DNA of 18,583 bases from an uncultured Clostridia bacterium (GCA_948663505.1 CAPNAQ010000019.1:1-18583), one strand, 5' to 3'; shown: positions 7,554 to 14,828, counted from the first letter of the stretch. The notes: generated by a model not told the origin, from the letters alone. Made by a program: numbers and translations.

Positions 7554-9542
7554 CTAAATTTCAGCTTTAGGTTTTCTACCCCTTCTTTTTGGCTTGTCCT
7601 CAGTTGCTTCAGATGAAACGCTTGCAGAAACAGAAACAGTTTCTTTTGATGGAGAAGCTTTTTTCCAATGTTTTTCTACAAACCTTTCAAAAGCATCAAT
7701 ATCAGTTTCATCCATATTTTCTCTCATGCCTCTTAAATTAGCTTCAGTAATTGGGTTTGTAATAATATATTCACCATCTACATATTCCAAAATATTTCTA
7801 TATGTATAAAGTTTTTTATCAGTAATTTTCTCAAAATAATGTGTTGCATTATCGAAAAATTTATCAAATTTTCCTTCTAATGTTTTTTCTTTTCTATGGT
7901 CAAATGTATATTCATTTACATCTTCAAGAGGAATACATTCTGTTATTCTCTCGACATATCTCTTACCTCTAAAATCTTTTTGTAAATGTATATCAAAATT
8001 TAAAACTTGTACAACTTGTTCTTCTGCTGTTTTTTCATTTTTAAATACACCTGTTCTAAGCATTGAGTTTCTTAGTGCTGTTACTAAATTTGGAAATGTT
8101 TTAGCATGGTGAGTAAATAATGTAAATTTAGATGCAACCTGTGCTGCTTGTATCATCCAAGATGCTACAGGGTCTGTTGCAACCTCACCAATAATATTAA
8201 CAGAACCATCAGTTTTCTTTTGAACGTCAAGACCTTCTTGTCCTGATATTGTTTCTGTTTCACGGAATGTTAATATGTTTCTTGTTGGATATATTTTTCT
8301 TAAGTGTAACTCAAATGCTGTTTCTTGAACTCTTATGTTCATTGTTTCATATATATTTTCTATCATTCCCATAAGCATTGTTGTTTTACCACAACCTTGC
8401 TCACCAGTTATTGATATAATTCTAGCTCCTTTAACTAAGAATTTTAGTAATTCTATAGATTCATCACATCCTGGTTCACCTTTAAACCATTGTTCTAGTG
8501 TTGAACGTTTTACATCAAATTTTCTTACAAAGAATGCCCATGTTTCTGAGAAGCTTGGTCTAACTACAACTACACGAGATCCATCTTTCATTTCATTGAT
8601 TTTATAACCATTTGTGTCAGATAATTGTCCTGGATTATTGTATTTATATATGTTTTGACATACTCTTTTCAATTCAGCTTCTGTTCCAAAACTCAAAAAT
8701 GCTAAACGTATTGATTTACCTTGGAAAAATATCCATATACTATCACATGCTCTTGGAACTTTATGTTCTGAAACTTGTGTCAAATAGTCTGTATCTGATG
8801 TTTGGGCAACTTGACTTAAAAAGCTCTCTGGAAGTCCAGATACACCACCTGATACACCATCTATATTCATGTCTCTTATTTCATCTATACTACTATATCC
8901 TTTGTAATATTGATAAATTCTTTGTACAACTATTGACAATTTGTCTGAAAAGTCTAATTGAAGATTTTCTGTTTCAAATATGTATTCTATTTCTTGTGCT
9001 GTAATTACATATGATGGTTTTGTTTCTCCTTCAACATATTTCAATTCTGCCAAATTGTACTTTTTTATAAGTTCTGTTAAAGCTTCATAACCAAATTCTT
9101 TCTTGTACATAAATATTAATATATCAAACTTGTCTTGTGGTGTTAGTAATGATGGTATATCAAATGGTATTGATTTTGATATATTACCTTCATTTACATC
9201 ATATTCTTTTGCAAGTAAATCATATATTAATTCTTTAACATATTTTTTGTCATTTACATCTCCATATGTACAACCTTTTAATGCCTTTTTTAATTCGTAT
9301 TTCTTGTTTTTTCTTCTTTTTAGTTCCTCTTCAGATAAACCTATATCATATAAGTTTACTTTTGTTATTTCATCAAGTCTTCTTTTTACGAATTCTTGCA
9401 TCTTATCTAGTGTATAAGTCTTATCATCAACACTTATTGTCTCTTCAACTGGTGCTTCTTTTTTCTTTTTAAGAAAATAATATATTGCTGATATGATTAC
9501 TGCTATAACACCAAAAATTAATAATATATTAGTTATTGACAT
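7554..9542 (-). CDS. cpaF: CpaF/TadA-type secretion ATPase with N-terminal membrane anchor
   Basis: The 662-residue protein is a VirB11/GspE-superfamily motor. Walker A is GEQGCGKTT (380-388), Walker B is NIIGEV (449-454) with Glu-453, the Asp-box counterpart is ETAFELHL (407-414), and the His-box region is TLFTHHAKT (474-482). The N-terminal accessory region spans about 40-350. A hydrophobic helix at 4-23 followed by KKKK suggests an N-in or N-out single anchor, which is unusual because CpaF/TadA proteins are normally soluble. The C-terminus is a Ser/Glu-rich linker ending in KRRGRKPK (652-659). It hydrolyses ATP to drive subunit assembly through the platform protein encoded next. Its ribosome site is GGGGAGGGG. 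The 94-bp gap before it contains a 10-bp inverted repeat. Confidence 0.9.
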   Translation of the reverse strand: MSITNILLIFGVIAVIISAIYYFLKKKKEAPVEETISVDDKTYTLDKMQEFVKRRLDEITKVNLYDIGLSEEELKRRKNKKYELKKALKGCTYGDVNDKKYVKELIYDLLAKEYDVNEGNISKSIPFDIPSLLTPQDKFDILIFMYKKEFGYEALTELIKKYNLAELKYVEGETKPSYVITAQEIEYIFETENLQLDFSDKLSIVVQRIYQYYKGYSSIDEIRDMNIDGVSGGVSGLPESFLSQVAQTSDTDYLTQVSEHKVPRACDSIWIFFQGKSIRLAFLSFGTEAELKRVCQNIYKYNNPGQLSDTNGYKINEMKDGSRVVVVRPSFSETWAFFVRKFDVKRSTLEQWFKGEPGCDESIELLKFLVKGARIISITGEQGCGKTTMLMGMIENIYETMNIRVQETAFELHLRKIYPTRNILTFRETETISGQEGLDVQKKTDGSVNIIGEVATDPVASWMIQAAQVASKFTLFTHHAKTFPNLVTALRNSMLRTGVFKNEKTAEEQVVQVLNFDIHLQKDFRGKRYVERITECIPLEDVNEYTFDHRKEKTLEGKFDKFFDNATHYFEKITDKKLYTYRNILEYVDGEYIITNPITEANLRGMRENMDETDIDAFERFVEKHWKKASPSKETVSVSASVSSEATEDKPKRRGRKPKAEI

Positions 9543-9573
9543 TTAAGTTCCCCTCCCCTTCAGTTTTTTAATT

Positions 9574-9627
9574 ATTATAGACATAATTTTAATTTAAGAA
9601 AATGGTTTGACCTGATTTGTCTATAAT
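9574..9627. repeat. Ten-bp inverted repeat between ParA-like and ATPase genes
   Basis: Perfect arms ATTATAGACA (9574-9583) and TGTCTATAAT (9618-9627) are separated by 34 bp. They fill most of the gap between the ParA-like gene and the secretion ATPase gene. On the minus strand the promoter-proximal arm contains TATAAT, but no good -35 box is in place. It could be an RNA stem or an operator. Confidence 0.4.
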
Positions 9628-9636
9628 TTATTTTAT

Positions 9637-10482
9637 TTACATATTAATTTGCAACTCTTGTAATTTGTATATAATACTTTCAGTAGCCCTTTTTACTTCA
9701 TCTATAAAAAGAACATTTCTATCATCTACATCTGATACTTTTTTTAATTTCAAAAAGAAATCTGGGACTCCAGCTTCATTTGTTGCTTCAAAATAAAGTG
9801 TATTATATGGCATTGTTAACACTTGTTTTTTCTCACCCAAAAATCTTGATATATTTTTAGAATTATATTTTGAATATTTATCATATCTTCCTACTAAAAT
9901 TAAAACTTTAGGAGAATTTAATAAATAATTTTGTTTTTTATCTTCTCTTAACTTTTTTAAACTTGTAAGATTTTGACTTACATTTACTATAACTAAATCT
10001 GATTTATCGATTATTTCTTCACGTACCTCTTCATTAACATTATTATCAATATCAATAAAAACTTTATCATAATATTTATTTGCATTTTCTATTAATTCAA
10101 TATATTCTCTGTCTGATTGCTTTTTATCAATTGGAGGTTCTTCTCTTCCAAGTAAAATTTCTAACCTATCTTTAAATACTACTTTTGTATAATTTGTAAC
10201 TATATCTGGTTTTAATCTTTTACTTCTTATCATTTTAGAAATTCCATCAATTCCACTTTCTGTATCTATTGCAGAATTATTATGTCCAAAAATTGCTAAT
10301 CTATTTTTCTTTGTTTGAGATTCATCAAAAAAACAATGTTTAATTCTGCTTTCTCTATCTGTTGTTGAAATTATTAATATTTTATTATTTTTTTCAATTG
10401 CCATATATGTTGCAATAGCAACTAATGATAATGTTTTGCCTGTTTCTTCTGTTCTATTATTAATAAACGTTATAATTGACAT
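9637..10482 (-). CDS. ParA/MinD-family ATPase of the Tad cluster (TadZ/CpaE-type role)
   Basis: The 281-residue protein has a ParA-like fold order: a P-loop at 10-18 (RTEETGKTL), a beta strand KILIIST (34-40) where the family usually has an Asp-rich switch, and a Walker B-like VFIDID (141-146), followed by LVIVNV. The P-loop keeps G-K-T but lacks the Lys-Gly-Gly start (KGGxGKT) of typical deviant Walker A motifs, so ATP handling may differ. No receiver-like N-terminal domain is present, unlike Gram-negative CpaE. ParA-like proteins in Tad loci position the machine at a cell site. The AGGAGG ribosome site overlaps the TAG stop of the upstream P-loop-less paralogue, indicating translational coupling of the pair. 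Confidence 0.72.
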   Translation of the reverse strand: MSIITFINNRTEETGKTLSLVAIATYMAIEKNNKILIISTTDRESRIKHCFFDESQTKKNRLAIFGHNNSAIDTESGIDGISKMIRSKRLKPDIVTNYTKVVFKDRLEILLGREEPPIDKKQSDREYIELIENANKYYDKVFIDIDNNVNEEVREEIIDKSDLVIVNVSQNLTSLKKLREDKKQNYLLNSPKVLILVGRYDKYSKYNSKNISRFLGEKKQVLTMPYNTLYFEATNEAGVPDFFLKLKKVSDVDDRNVLFIDEVKRATESIIYKLQELQINM

Positions 10483-10491
10483 TGCAACCTC

Positions 10492-11178
10492 CTAAAAAGT
10501 TTTCTCAATATTTCTAACTACTCTTCTAATACTTACCTCGCTTTTTTCTTCAAGAATCTGTTGAACTATGAAAATCAAACTATCTTTATATTCTGAACTT
10601 AATCTCCTAAATTTTATTTTTTGAACTCTTTGGTTTTCATACAAAACTGATAAATCTCCATTTTCTATTGGAAAATAAATACGTGTTTCATTCCACTCAA
10701 TCTTATATCCTAAAGATAAATAATTTAAATAGTCATCTTCTTCCTTTAGCATTCCTTTAGAAAATAATACTTTTGTTAAAGTAATATGCTCTTTTATTTC
10801 GCTTAAAATTTCTATTCCTTTTTTCAATGAATATACATCAAATGATGTTACAAAATAATTTCTAGAAATCCCTTCTTGTGTTTCTTTTATTCTTTCTGCC
10901 ATATCAATATCCATTAATATATAATCATATGCTAATTTAGTTGTTCCTAAATAACCTTTAATTTGTTCTATACTTTGAAAGCCTACTGCTACATCTATAT
11001 CCTCATAAGAAGTTATATATGAAATTGTAGGTTCTATTGTTGGCACAATATACCTAGCTTTTTGATTTACTGTAAAATCTATAATTAAAACTTTTTTTGA
11101 CATTTCTGTTAATATTTTTGCAATGTTTATTAATAAATCAGTTTTATCATAAATTCCTATAAATCTTATTAATTTCAT
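10492..11178 (-). CDS. ParA/MinD-fold protein lacking a P-loop (putative pseudo-ATPase)
   Basis: The 228-residue protein has the start of a ParA-like fold, MKLIRFIGIYDKTDLLINIAK, where the KGGxGKT loop would fall at about 8-16 but reads GIYDKTDLL with no GK[ST]. The next strand KVLIIDF (29-35) and a Walker B-like YILMDID (84-90) are kept. It precedes and is translationally coupled to the ParA-like gene with the GKT loop, so the two may form a heterodimer with one active site. GGAGG lies 8 nt before the ATG. The C-terminal part (about 150-228) is basic and unassigned. The call rests on strand pattern and context, without a profile search. Confidence 0.62.
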   Translation of the reverse strand: MKLIRFIGIYDKTDLLINIAKILTEMSKKVLIIDFTVNQKARYIVPTIEPTISYITSYEDIDVAVGFQSIEQIKGYLGTTKLAYDYILMDIDMAERIKETQEGISRNYFVTSFDVYSLKKGIEILSEIKEHITLTKVLFSKGMLKEEDDYLNYLSLGYKIEWNETRIYFPIENGDLSVLYENQRVQKIKFRRLSSEYKDSLIFIVQQILEEKSEVSIRRVVRNIEKTF

Positions 11179-11195
11179 ATATAACCTCCATTTTC

Positions 11196-12287
11196 TTAAT
11201 AGTTTCCGCCTAAAGATTGTAGATATTGCTTTCTTTCATCTTTAGAATTTGTTGCACTTTCTTCAACTTTTGTTTTTACATTTGCTTCTCCTTCATCACC
11301 ACTGTTGCTTATTGCTCCATTTAATACATCATTTCTTGTAGAAGAATATGCTGAACTATTATATTTATTCCACAATGCTTCTCTTGCTTCTGCAACTATA
11401 TTTGGATTGTTTCTTATTAATTGTACTGTTTCAAGATTTGGTACATATGTTGTTGTTGCAGCATTTTGTACACCTGCTTCTGTATATGTTGCTACATATA
11501 TTTTTGCTCCTGGTATTCTATAAGCATCAACTATAGCATTATTCATTGTTATTATTTCATCTTCCTTCATTTTTATCCAAATTGTATCTTCTGAATCAAT
11601 TCCACCAATTTGTGGTATTTCTACTTGTTTTTTAGATACAACTATATAATCTTGTCCTGAAGGTAATGCTAATCTTACATCTATATATTCACCTGTTTGT
11701 ATTTGTGTTGGTAAAACAAGCATATTGTATTCTTGTTTTCTTAAATCATCTGTTGTTTTTTCATTTGATTTAACTACCATATCTGTTGTTATTATTGAAT
11801 TTTTATTTAAATCAACTTTTGCTATTATTGGAACTTGTATAAGTTCTACATATTTTTTTTGTCCACCTTCTTCAATATAATAACTTTGTGTTTCTTGTTC
11901 TTGTTTTAATTCATAATTTCTATTATTTTTTGTTAGATATAAAGTTCCTACTCCATTTTTATATTCTGTTATTACTGGATTTCCTTCTTTATCTTCTGAT
12001 GCATAATTATCTAAAATAGATGTATCTCCTATTGCATTACTAGGTACTTCATTTCTGTTCATTATTTGTGTAGTTAACATATCTTTTGTAATTACTTGTC
12101 CTGAAATTACATCTTGTCCTAATACCCAAACTGATACACTATTTGCAATCTCCTCTTTCTCTTTTTCTCTATAATTTTTTAATTGTATTATTAAAAATGC
12201 TATTACCGCTCCTGTTATTACTAGAGTTAATAACATTCCTAATAAAAACGAATTTCTTGATTTTCTTTGCATTGGATTTGTTGCCAT
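11196..12287 (-). CDS. cpaB: CpaB/RcpC-like SAF-domain protein of the Tad cluster
   Basis: The 363-residue protein has a basic N-terminus and one membrane helix (13-34), then an exported region. The SAF-type segment WVLGQDVISGQVITKDML (54-71) is followed after an insert of about 80 residues by a second segment, VPIIAKVDLNKNSIITTDMV (152-171), and then PTQIQTGEYIDVRLALPSG (193-211), the usual RcpC-like strand pattern of CpaB. The C-terminus (about 310-363) is polar and low in complexity. In Gram-negative Tad systems CpaB sits by the secretin. No secretin is encoded here, so it probably works in the cell envelope, perhaps at the peptidoglycan. It is the first gene of the operon with a strong AAGGAGG site and the promoter at 12348-12376. 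Confidence 0.8.
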   Translation of the reverse strand: MATNPMQRKSRNSFLLGMLLTLVITGAVIAFLIIQLKNYREKEKEEIANSVSVWVLGQDVISGQVITKDMLTTQIMNRNEVPSNAIGDTSILDNYASEDKEGNPVITEYKNGVGTLYLTKNNRNYELKQEQETQSYYIEEGGQKKYVELIQVPIIAKVDLNKNSIITTDMVVKSNEKTTDDLRKQEYNMLVLPTQIQTGEYIDVRLALPSGQDYIVVSKKQVEIPQIGGIDSEDTIWIKMKEDEIITMNNAIVDAYRIPGAKIYVATYTEAGVQNAATTTYVPNLETVQLIRNNPNIVAEAREALWNKYNSSAYSSTRNDVLNGAISNSGDEGEANVKTKVEESATNSKDERKQYLQSLGGNY

Positions 12288-12347
12288 GACAAATTCCTCC
12301 TTTATTTTTTATATTTCTTTTATTTATTACAAAATAACCTTTATTTT

Positions 12348-12376
12348 ATTTTAACGCAATTTACAACTAAAATCAA
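12348..12376 (-). promoter_or_regulatory. Sigma-A-like promoter of the Tad-like operon
   Basis: On the minus strand TTGATT (12371-12376), a spacer of exactly 17 bp and TAAAAT (12348-12353) precede the cpaB-like ATG at 12287 by about 60 bp. This is the only convincing site seen in the 192-bp gap between the HAD gene and the Tad cluster. Confidence 0.55.
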
Positions 12377-12389
12377 GATAATATATTTG

Positions 12390-12430
12390 TGTAATATAAA
12401 GTTAATTCTTTTGTAATATTTTTGTAATAT
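12390..12430 (-). promoter_or_regulatory. Three phased ATATTACA octamers upstream of the Tad promoter
   Basis: TGTAATAT (plus strand) occurs at 12390-12397, 12412-12419 and 12423-12430, i.e. ATATTACA on the transcribed strand. The starts are 22 and 11 bp apart, two turns and one turn of the helix. The nearest copy begins 14 bp upstream of the -35 box. This arrangement suits a transcription factor that binds one face of the DNA. Confidence 0.45.
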
Positions 12431-12479
12431 TTAAACCTTTTAGGCTATTATTTTTAATGCTGTGAATTGTAACTTATGA

Positions 12480-13358
12480 TTATGTATTTAAACATTTAAT
12501 GTTTAATGCATATGCAACTCCATCTTCATTATTTGTCTTAGTTATAAAATCTGCAACACTTGTAACAGTAGGAGTACTACCTTCCATAACTATTCCTAAT
12601 CCTGCGTTTTCAATCATTTTTTTATCATTCAAATTGTCTCCTATTGCAATTACTTCTTCTTTCTTTATATTTAATTTTTCCATTAAATATTGAAGCGCAG
12701 TCCATTTATCAACATCTTTTAGTGATATTTCTGTATAGTAATATGCTATTTCTATATACTCTGTTCCCTGTTTTATTAGTTTTCTTGACATATGTGATAC
12801 ATCTAAAACATCTATTCCATCAATCTTTCTTAATTTTCTTATTATAGAATTAAATATCATTTTATCTTCATCACATACTGTAATTTTAAAATATTTTTCA
12901 TTTTCAGATTTTCTAACATATTCATATACATCATCAACTATTGTTATTTTTATTTTTTTATTTTCTTCTTTTTTTAAATTTTCTTTATAATAATATAGAA
13001 CATTATGACTTAAACTTTTTGCTATTATTGTTTTTTCTGTATATATACTATATGATATACTATTTTCTTCACATAATTTTATTATTTGCAATGTTTTTGC
13101 TTTATTCATATATTTTTCGTATATTGTCTTTTCTTTTTGAATATCATAAATAAAAGCACCATTTTGTGCAATAAAAAAATTTTTTGAACCAATTTCATTA
13201 GCTATTATTTTTACAGAATCTATTGGTCTTCCTGATGCAATTATTACATCTGTTCCGCTTTGAATAGTTTTTGTTATTGTTTCTTTGGTGTTTTCTGTAA
13301 CTATTCCATAACTATTTAACATTGTTCCATCTAAGTCAACTGCTACAATTTTATACAT
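12480..13358 (-). CDS. Cof-type HAD-superfamily (HAD-IIB) phosphatase
   Basis: ATG 13358 is chosen (292 residues): GGAGAG lies 8 nt upstream and the protein then begins MYKIVAVDLDGTML. The first codons of a longer reading (to 13403) run through an inverted repeat. HAD motif I is DLDGT (8-12), motif II is the SGRP region (about 41-44), motif III a conserved Lys in the KWTAL segment, and motif IV is GDNLND (about 246-251). The cap between motifs II and III is the large type IIB cap. Family members dephosphorylate sugar phosphates, pyridoxal phosphate or flavin nucleotides; the substrate cannot be told here. The gene stands alone, with its own promoter, between the Tad cluster and the divergent spore protein gene. 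Confidence 0.88.
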   Translation of the reverse strand: MYKIVAVDLDGTMLNSYGIVTENTKETITKTIQSGTDVIIASGRPIDSVKIIANEIGSKNFFIAQNGAFIYDIQKEKTIYEKYMNKAKTLQIIKLCEENSISYSIYTEKTIIAKSLSHNVLYYYKENLKKEENKKIKITIVDDVYEYVRKSENEKYFKITVCDEDKMIFNSIIRKLRKIDGIDVLDVSHMSRKLIKQGTEYIEIAYYYTEISLKDVDKWTALQYLMEKLNIKKEEVIAIGDNLNDKKMIENAGLGIVMEGSTPTVTSVADFITKTNNEDGVAYALNIKCLNT

Positions 13359-13395
13359 ATGTTTTTTCTCTCCATTCGTTTGTTTATTTTGTGCA

Positions 13396-13426
13396 ATGTC
13401 CATTGGGGACGTTTCTCTTTGGACAT
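13396..13426. repeat. REP-like inverted repeat with GGGGACG core
   Basis: Perfect 7-bp arms ATGTCCA and TGGACAT flank a 17-nt loop containing GGGGACG. It is GC-richer than its surroundings and resembles the short palindromes with a GGGACG core that are scattered in many Clostridia genomes and linked to IS200-like REP transposases (from memory). It overlaps the HAD promoter -10 box and would form a 5' end hairpin in that mRNA. Confidence 0.5.
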
Positions 13427-13453
13427 ATTATCATAAAATAAAACTTTTTTCAA
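13425..13453 (-). promoter_or_regulatory. Sigma-A-like promoter of the HAD phosphatase gene
   Basis: On the minus strand TTGAAA (13448-13453), a 17-bp spacer and TAATAT (13425-13430) stand about 67 bp before the ATG at 13358. The -10 box shares two bases with the end of the REP-like palindrome. Confidence 0.6.
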
Positions 13454-13632
13454 TTTTTTATTTTTTAAGTTAATTATATCTTTTTTCTAAATAATATATT
13501 TTTTGCAAAAAAACAAAACTTAAATTTTTTTCTAAATATTTCCTGTTTATTATTTTGAATTTTGCAAATGATAGTATTAGAAAAAGCAAATGTTTTTTTC
13601 TAGAAATGTATATTTGCAGGAGGTGAATTAAG

Positions 13633-13830
13633 ATGGCAAACAATTCAAACAAAAAATTAGTTCCAGAAGCTATGACAGCTTTAGATAAATTCAAATATGA
13701 AGTAGCTAGTGAAGTTGGTGTTAATTTAAAAGATGGATACAACGGAGACCTTTCTTCTAGAGACGCTGGTAGAATAGGTGGTAACATGGTTAGAAAAATG
13801 ATTCAACAAGTTGAAAACAATATGAAATAG
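13633..13830 (+). CDS. Alpha/beta-type small acid-soluble spore protein (SASP)
   Basis: The 65-residue protein shows the full family pattern: NKKLVPEAMTALDKFKYEVASEVGV with the GPR protease site at KYEVA/SEVG (21-28), then DGYNGDLSSRDAGRIGGNMVRKMI. Such proteins coat and protect spore DNA and are degraded at germination. This is the only plus-strand gene in the window and has a perfect AGGAGGTG ribosome site. The codon choice (GCT, GGT, AGA, CTT) looks biased as in highly expressed genes. Expression would be expected in the forespore under sigma-G. A weak CATAnTA-like box (GATAGTA at 13569-13575) is the best candidate I see. It identifies the organism as a spore former and is probably unrelated to the Tad cluster. 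Confidence 0.95.
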   Translation: MANNSNKKLVPEAMTALDKFKYEVASEVGVNLKDGYNGDLSSRDAGRIGGNMVRKMIQQVENNMK

Positions 13831-13976
13831 TCTAATTTTTAGATTAATATTTGTTTAAAGTATTGTTATATCATTTTTGATATACTGACAGATTTTATTT
13901 CTTTATGATTGAGGCAGAAAGTTATATTTTGTTTTTATTGTAGTTGTTAACTTTAATTAGTACAATTACAATATGC

Positions 13977-14000
13977 AAATAACAATATAATTTGTTATTT
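13977..14000. repeat. AT-only inverted repeat downstream of the spore protein gene
   Basis: Arms AAATAACAA (13977-13985) and TTGTTATTT (13992-14000) with a 6-nt loop lie just ahead of the strong terminator. The 180 bp between the spore protein stop and this point holds an imperfect stem (TTGTAGTTGT / ACAATTACAA near 13938-13971) and another AT stem near 13867-13884, but no coding signal. Confidence 0.4.
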
Positions 14001-14010
14001 ACATATAAAT

Positions 14011-14037
14011 AAAGGCAGGATATGATTTCCTGCCTTT
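14011..14037. terminator. Two-sided intrinsic terminator between the SASP gene and the hpf operon
   Basis: A perfect 10-bp stem AAAGGCAGGA / TCCTGCCTTT with a 7-nt loop is followed by T-rich sequence on the plus strand (TATTTTGTT) and by an AT-rich tail on the minus strand. It sits between convergent genes and should serve both. Confidence 0.85.
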
Positions 14038-14044
14038 TATTTTG

Positions 14045-14248
14045 TTATTTTTTTATAGTATTTTGATATAAAGAATTTATATCTTCTTTTTGATATGACT
14101 TTTGAATTTGTTGTATTTCTTTTTCCTGTTTTTGTATTTTATTATTTGTATTAACAAATATACCCATTAAAACAATTATAAAAAACAACATACTAACTAA
14201 TACAAATAAAGTAATAGATCCATTCTCTTTTTTTAATTTCAAAAACAT
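14045..14248 (-). CDS. Small single-pass membrane protein with coiled-coil tail
   Basis: The 67-residue protein has a short basic N-terminus ending KKENGS, a membrane helix (about 11-33, SITLFVLVSMLFFIIVLMGI), and a charged helical tail KIQKQEKEIQQIQKSYQKED with heptad-like spacing. The KENG-S-I-T-L start resembles the cleavage region of type IV-like prepilins or TadE-type proteins (Gly before a hydrophobic helix), but the Glu at +5 is absent. It starts 14 bp after hpf with an AAGGTGAT ribosome site, so it is co-transcribed, and it is followed by the terminator at 14011-14037. Function unknown. A pseudopilin-like or membrane-anchored regulatory peptide are both possible. Confidence 0.7.
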   Translation of the reverse strand: MFLKLKKENGSITLFVLVSMLFFIIVLMGIFVNTNNKIQKQEKEIQQIQKSYQKEDINSLYQNTIKK

Positions 14249-14262
14249 TTTATCACCTTTAA

Positions 14263-14790
14263 TTATGCTTCAGGTTCAACTAATCCATAATTTCTACCAT
14301 CTTTTAATTTATGTATAACATTTACTTTTCCTGTTTCAACATTTATAAAAGTCAAAAAATTATGTGTTGGATGTGCTTGCAATTCTAGCACTGCATCTTC
14401 AGGAGTTATTGGTTTTATTTCATAATATGATGTTTTTATAATTTCATTTGATATATCTGAAATAGGATTTGTATCAACTTCCATTGTTTTAATACTTGAA
14501 TCTTTCATCATTTTTTCTTTTTTAGTTTTTATCTTTCTTATTTGACCTTCCAAAATATCTATATCTTTGTCTATAGATGCATACATATCCTTGTCCTCTG
14601 TTACAGCCCTATATTTTTCTCCATTTGCCATTACACAAATTTCAGCTGTTTGTACATTCTTTTCTGTTTTTAAAGTAACATCAGCTTCTGCGTTTTCAAA
14701 ATATTTATCAATTCTATCTAATTTTTTTTCAACATAATCATTAATAGCCTCTGTTACCTTTAATTCTTTCCCTATTATTTTTATTTTCAT
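14263..14790 (-). CDS. hpf: Long-form ribosome hibernation promoting factor
   Basis: The start is ATG 14790 (175 residues): GGGAG lies 8 nt upstream, while an in-frame TTG at 14808 sits in front of it. The N-terminal S30AE domain (about 1-95) is MKIKIIGKELKVTEAINDYV through the basic KIKTKKEK. The C-terminal dimerisation domain (about 125-175) carries KPITPEDAVLELQ, HNFLTFINVETGKVNVI and KDGRNYGLVEP. Long HPF binds the 30S decoding site and joins two 70S ribosomes into inactive 100S dimers in slow growth or starvation. It has its own promoter and is followed by the 67-aa peptide gene. Its upstream region also carries the conserved intergenic element at 14912-14975. Confidence 0.95.
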   Translation of the reverse strand: MKIKIIGKELKVTEAINDYVEKKLDRIDKYFENAEADVTLKTEKNVQTAEICVMANGEKYRAVTEDKDMYASIDKDIDILEGQIRKIKTKKEKMMKDSSIKTMEVDTNPISDISNEIIKTSYYEIKPITPEDAVLELQAHPTHNFLTFINVETGKVNVIHKLKDGRNYGLVEPEA

Positions 14791-14828
14791 ATAAATCGCT
14801 CCCTTCAATTTAACCTTTGATTGATTAG

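Noticed and set aside
13358..13403. Longer N-terminus for the HAD phosphatase starting at 13403
   Set aside because: The extra 15 residues read through an inverted repeat and leader. The GGAGAG site and the family start (MYKIVAVDLDGT) favour 13358.
13540..13632. Sigma-G promoter for the spore protein gene
   Set aside because: Only a one-mismatch -10-like box (GATAGTA) with a poor -35 was found. It was not listed as a feature because the region is too AT-rich to decide.
13470..13787. A 105-codon minus-strand frame antisense to the spore protein gene
   Set aside because: The plus-strand frame is an unmistakable alpha/beta SASP with a perfect ribosome site. The antisense frame has no ribosome site and a composition typical of the reverse of a coding strand.
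13831..14010. Possible small RNA downstream of the spore protein gene
   Set aside because: Several weak AT-only stems but no promoter of its own. It is better explained as the 3' untranslated region leading to the terminator at 14011.
14791..14808. TTG start for hpf at 14808
   Set aside because: The TTG precedes the ribosome site, and HPF proteins start at the MKIKI segment.
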